Shown here in pieces: positions 61,168-64,000 of a DNA stretch of 64,000 bases. Source of the stretch: Treponema sp. (lineage in GTDB: Bacteria; Spirochaetota; Spirochaetia; Treponematales; Treponemataceae); assembly GCA_016290995.1 (NCBI GenBank), contig JAEEVR010000004.1, positions 79,211-143,210 of the forward strand, written 5' to 3'. The notes under the pieces are model-generated. The model was not told the origin of the DNA, ran no database searches, and saw only the letters and a program-made list of their open reading frames with translations. Numbering within the stretch: position 1 is the stretch's first letter; each line of letters begins with the position of its first letter. Made by a program: the position numbers and the translations under genes.

Positions 61168-62886
61168 ATGACGCTAGTTTTTCAAGTTATTTGCGCTCTT
61201 TTTTCAGGATTCTTGTCCGCGCTTTCGATGCCAAACGAATTTTTGGCCTTTGGCTCGCCCGTCATTGGCTTTTTTGCCTTAGTTCCCCTGTATTTTGCGG
61301 TCAAAAAGGCCCGATCCTACAAAGTTGCGGCCTTTTTATTCGCCATCGACGCCCTTACGACGCATTTGCTGTCCAGCTACTGGCTGGCCAACTTTAAGGA
61401 CTTTGCCGTTTTTACCTTGGGAGCGTCGGCCTTTGGAACCGCCTGCATCGAGGCGATGGCCGGCTGCCTCTACTTTTTTCCCTTTGCGGGAACGGAGTCC
61501 AGCCTAAAAATCGGCCAAAAAGCCAGGCTGGATTTTGAGGCCTTTAGGCCCTTGCACTTTGCCGCCGTCCGCGTGGCCTACGAATGGGCCAAGTCAACCG
61601 GCTTTTTGGCTTATCCTTGGGGCGTTTTGTCGATGTCAGCCTTTACAAGCAAGGCCCTATTGCAGTCCGCCGACATTTTTGGAACTTACGGCATAAGCTT
61701 TTTGATGGCTTTTTTTGCCGCTTGCGCCGCGGAATTCACCCTAAATTCCAATAAATTCAACTTTAACCTGGCCTGCAACGCAAAATGCCTTGCGCTCTGC
61801 CTAATCTTGCTTTTTGCCTACGGAACGTTCAAGCTTTGCCAAAAAAGCCCTGTCCAAAAGACATTGAACGCGGTCCTTGTCCAGCAAAACATGGACCCCT
61901 GGGCAAGCGACGACGACTACGAAAGCGTCCAAAAGTCAATGGGCCTTTCAAGGTCGGGCATTCGGGAATTTGAGGGCATGGGCTTAAAGGCAGACTTGGT
62001 CGTCTGGAGCGAGGCCGTCTTGCGGTACGCGATCCCCCAAGCCTTGGACCGCTACAACTACGTTCCCTCGCCGCAAAGCCTTTTTGACTTTATAAAAAGC
62101 GCGGGCGTTCCGTTTGTAATAGGCGGCCCTTATTTTGAGCGGACCGAAGACGGAAAAGCCGCAAAAATGCACAACGCCGCGTTGGTCTTTGACAAGGAAG
62201 CCAACCTTAGGGGCTATTGCGCAAAGAGCCACTTGGTCCCCTTTGCCGAGGTCATTCCTTTTGCTGAGAGCGAATTTGTAAAAAGGACGATGGAGCGTCT
62301 TGTGGGCTTTTCCAACGGCTGGAATCCCGGAAGCCGCTTGGCCCTCTTTGACTTTAAGGCAAGCGTGGCGCCGGACGCAAGCCAGCCGGAATTCCACGAC
62401 CTTTCAAAAAGCATGGACCAGGAAGAAGGAGCCAAAGTCCGCGCGGCCCTTCCGATTTGCTTTGAGGACGCCTTTCCAGACGTTTGCAGCCCGATGTTCC
62501 ATGCCGGAGCGGAAGTCTTTATAAACATTACCGACGACTCTTGGTCCAAGACCTCGTCCGCCGAGCGCCAGCACTTTGCGGTGGCCGCCTTTAGGGCCGT
62601 AGAATACAGGACGACGCTTGTCCGCTCCACCAACGCGGGCCTTACCGGAATCGTTGACGACAAGGGCCGCGTAGTCCAATCGATTCCCTTGTTCAAGGAC
62701 GACTGGCTTTGCGCCCAAATCCCGATTTACGCTCGCCGCTCCACAGTCTACTCTGAGTACGGAAACTGGTTTGCCCATTTAATTCTAGCCCTCATCGCTC
62801 TTTGCGCCGTTCTAAAGGCCCGCCAAATCCGCCCGCCCAGCCTGCGCGACTGCGTAATCGCGGAACTGCAAAAGATAGAATTTTAG
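61168..62886 (+). CDS. lnt: Apolipoprotein N-acyltransferase
   Basis: 572 residues. Lnt adds the third acyl chain to lipoproteins in the inner membrane; this genome encodes many lipoproteins. About six N-terminal membrane helices precede a nitrilase-type domain. The catalytic triad is visible: Glu in LVVWSEAVLRY, Lys in GYCAKSHLVPFAEVIPF and Cys in ALPICFEDAFP. The end motifs ERQHFAVAAFRAVEYRTTLV and STNAGLTGIVDDKGRV are also standard. The chain is slightly longer than usual because of an insert around about 400-420 (DQEEGAKVRA region). Confidence 0.94.
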   Translation: MTLVFQVICALFSGFLSALSMPNEFLAFGSPVIGFFALVPLYFAVKKARSYKVAAFLFAIDALTTHLLSSYWLANFKDFAVFTLGASAFGTACIEAMAGCLYFFPFAGTESSLKIGQKARLDFEAFRPLHFAAVRVAYEWAKSTGFLAYPWGVLSMSAFTSKALLQSADIFGTYGISFLMAFFAACAAEFTLNSNKFNFNLACNAKCLALCLILLFAYGTFKLCQKSPVQKTLNAVLVQQNMDPWASDDDYESVQKSMGLSRSGIREFEGMGLKADLVVWSEAVLRYAIPQALDRYNYVPSPQSLFDFIKSAGVPFVIGGPYFERTEDGKAAKMHNAALVFDKEANLRGYCAKSHLVPFAEVIPFAESEFVKRTMERLVGFSNGWNPGSRLALFDFKASVAPDASQPEFHDLSKSMDQEEGAKVRAALPICFEDAFPDVCSPMFHAGAEVFINITDDSWSKTSSAERQHFAVAAFRAVEYRTTLVRSTNAGLTGIVDDKGRVVQSIPLFKDDWLCAQIPIYARRSTVYSEYGNWFAHLILALIALCAVLKARQIRPPSLRDCVIAELQKIEF

Positions 62887-62887
62887 T

Positions 62888-62916
62888 TTGCGTTTTTTAT
62901 AAAACTGTGTTATAAT
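62888..62916 (+). promoter_or_regulatory. Promoter of the leucine-rich-repeat lipoprotein gene
   Basis: TTGCGT (62888-62893), 17 bases, TATAAT (62911-62916). The leader has GGGGGAG before the ATG at 62959. Confidence 0.7.
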
Positions 62917-62958
62917 TTAAAAAATAATTATAAAAGTTTTTGGGGGAGAAAAAACAAT

Positions 62959-64000
62959 ATGAAAAAGTTTAACCGTCTCGTTGGAACGCTGGCCGCCTGC
63001 GCCGCGCTTTTGTTTGCATCCACCGCTTGCAACAATTCATTTAGCGACAACTCTCCGCCGCCGCAACAACTGTCACAAGCGCAAAACGCTGGAGCATTGG
63101 CCACTCCGCTTACGCTGGAAGCCGCCGCCGCCAACGCGGTCGTAACATTTGTCAACAAGGCGACAGGCGCCGTCACCTACAAAGTCAACGGAGAAACGGC
63201 GCAAACAATCGCAAGCAACTCGACAGGAAAAATCACGCTTGCAAACGTCGGCGACAAGGTTGAATTTTGGGGCGACAACAAGGCGTACGCGACAAGCACC
63301 AGCAACTACAGCAACATCGCTTGCGACAAAGACTGCTATGTTTACGGCAACATCATGAGCCTTGTTAATAGCGCGCAATTTGAAAAAGCGACCGCGCTAG
63401 AAGAAGGTTATACGTTTGCCTGTTTCTTCAGAAACAATGCGCATATAAAAAACAAAGACGGCGCCGACTTGCTTTTGCCCGCCGCCACGCTGGCGAGAGG
63501 CTGCTACTACCGCATGTTCTACGACTGCACAAGACTGACAGCCGCGCCAGACCTCCCGGCCACCACGCTGGCGTATTGGTGCTACTACCGCATGTTCTCC
63601 GGCTGTGCGAACCTTACAGCCGCGCCAAGCCTTCCCGCCACTACTTTGGCGGTCTCCTGCTACAACGGCATGTTCTCCGGCTGCGCAAGCCTGACAGCCG
63701 CGCCAGACCTCCCGGCCACCACGCTGGCAGAGGGCTGCTACGAAAGCATGTTCTCCGGCTGCGCAAGCCTGACTGCCGCGCCAAGCCTTCCCGCCACCAC
63801 GCTGGCGAACTCCTGCTACCACCAAATGTTCTACAGCTGCGCAAGACTGACAACCGCGCCAAGCCTTCCCGCCACCACGCTGGCGTATTGGTGCTACTAC
63901 CGCATGTTCTCCGGCTGCACAAGCCTTACAGCCGCGCCAAGCCTTCCCGCCACCACGCTGGCAGAGGGCTGCTACAGCGACAGGTTCTCCGGCTGCACAA
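62959..64000 (+). CDS. BspA-type leucine-rich-repeat lipoprotein (3' end beyond the window)
   Basis: The first 347 codons are visible. A signal peptide ends in a lipobox (ALLFASTAC then NNS), so the protein is lipid-anchored, probably on the surface. Residues about 20-170 are a Ser/Ala/Asn-rich stalk and a small beta domain (VTFVNKATGAVTYKVNGETA). From about 172 on come 26-residue repeats of the form LPATTLAxxCYxxMFxGCxxLTAAP, which is a BspA-like LRR type known in Treponema, Prevotella and Bacteroides and often linked with adhesion. Each repeat has two Cys. The gene is open at the window edge. Confidence 0.9.
   Translation, partial: MKKFNRLVGTLAACAALLFASTACNNSFSDNSPPPQQLSQAQNAGALATPLTLEAAAANAVVTFVNKATGAVTYKVNGETAQTIASNSTGKITLANVGDKVEFWGDNKAYATSTSNYSNIACDKDCYVYGNIMSLVNSAQFEKATALEEGYTFACFFRNNAHIKNKDGADLLLPAATLARGCYYRMFYDCTRLTAAPDLPATTLAYWCYYRMFSGCANLTAAPSLPATTLAVSCYNGMFSGCASLTAAPDLPATTLAEGCYESMFSGCASLTAAPSLPATTLANSCYHQMFYSCARLTTAPSLPATTLAYWCYYRMFSGCTSLTAAPSLPATTLAEGCYSDRFSGCT
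63475..64000 (+). repeat. Tandem 78-bp repeat array encoding 26-residue LRR units
   Basis: Units begin at 63475, 63553, 63631, 63709, 63787, 63865 and 63943, the last cut by the window edge. The period is exactly 78 bp. Some stretches, such as GCCAGACCTCCCGGCCACCA, recur identically in different units, which points to recent duplication or gene conversion. Confidence 0.92.

Noticed and set aside
63475..64000. CRISPR-like repeat array
   Set aside because: The 78-bp repeats are continuous, in frame and code for leucine-rich repeats; there are no unique spacers.

Overview
The window looks like chromosomal DNA from a Treponema-type spirochaete. The evidence is a P83/100-family antigen (26059-27735), a run of core genes in an order I associate with treponemes (dnaG-rpoD-zinc-ribbon-TPR-mreB-mreC), an outer-membrane/lipoprotein-rich accessory content, and an Rpn-type PD-(D/E)XK nuclease. 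No rRNA operon, CRISPR array, prophage or complete insertion sequence is visible. Genes are packed tightly, many with 1-4 bp stop/start overlaps. The species cannot be named from the sequence alone.

Layout. 1-10312 (minus strand): YkgJ-like protein, MBL hydrolase, a 61-residue protein, mltG, dnaG, rpoD, a coiled-coil zinc-ribbon protein, RNase P RNA (rnpB), a TPR protein, mreB and the 5' part of mreC. Genes for cell shape, primase and sigma factor are thus in one long directional run. 10332-10492: tRNA-Tyr and tRNA-Thr. 10557-18933 (minus): a GH57-like protein, then a complete set of Rnf-like subunit genes (C, D, G, E, A, B) led by a membrane protein and a DUF212 protein. 19010-27735: RluA-type pseudouridine synthase, P-loop/Asp23 fusion, pcnB, a lipase, rlmD, a beta-propeller protein and the P83/100 protein. 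27821-31032 (minus): rpsF-ssb-rpsR-rplI, then dnaB. 31222-38070: ankyrin protein, rsmD, acyl-CoA ligase, an amylosucrase-like GH13 enzyme and the Rpn nuclease.

38182-44399 (minus) is an envelope cassette behind a near-consensus promoter: small periplasmic protein, beta-barrel, FecR-domain protein, and a mosaic surface lipoprotein of about 1270 residues. 44466-48170 holds a second RluA enzyme, a transglutaminase-like protein, an HTH-PtsN fusion, a 57-residue zinc-ribbon protein and plsC. 48256-56291 holds a polytopic membrane protein translationally coupled to a 2007-residue ORF in which DNA polymerase IV runs in frame into a signal peptide and a large outer-membrane-like protein. 56306-62886 holds a vWA/NHL protein, a TPR protein, surE, a divergent galactokinase-like gene and lnt. 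The window ends inside a lipoprotein made of 26-residue Cys-rich leucine-rich repeats.

Three observations stand out. First, the Rnf-like complex keeps its ferredoxin-type clusters but appears by eye to lack the usual flavin, NADH and membrane [2Fe-2S] motifs. Second, the DinB/outer-membrane fusion joins exactly at DinB's natural C-terminus. Third, about a dozen transcription units have a good sigma-70-type promoter whose -10 box lies only 6-11 bases before the start codon with no ribosome-binding site, which suggests that leaderless mRNAs are common here.
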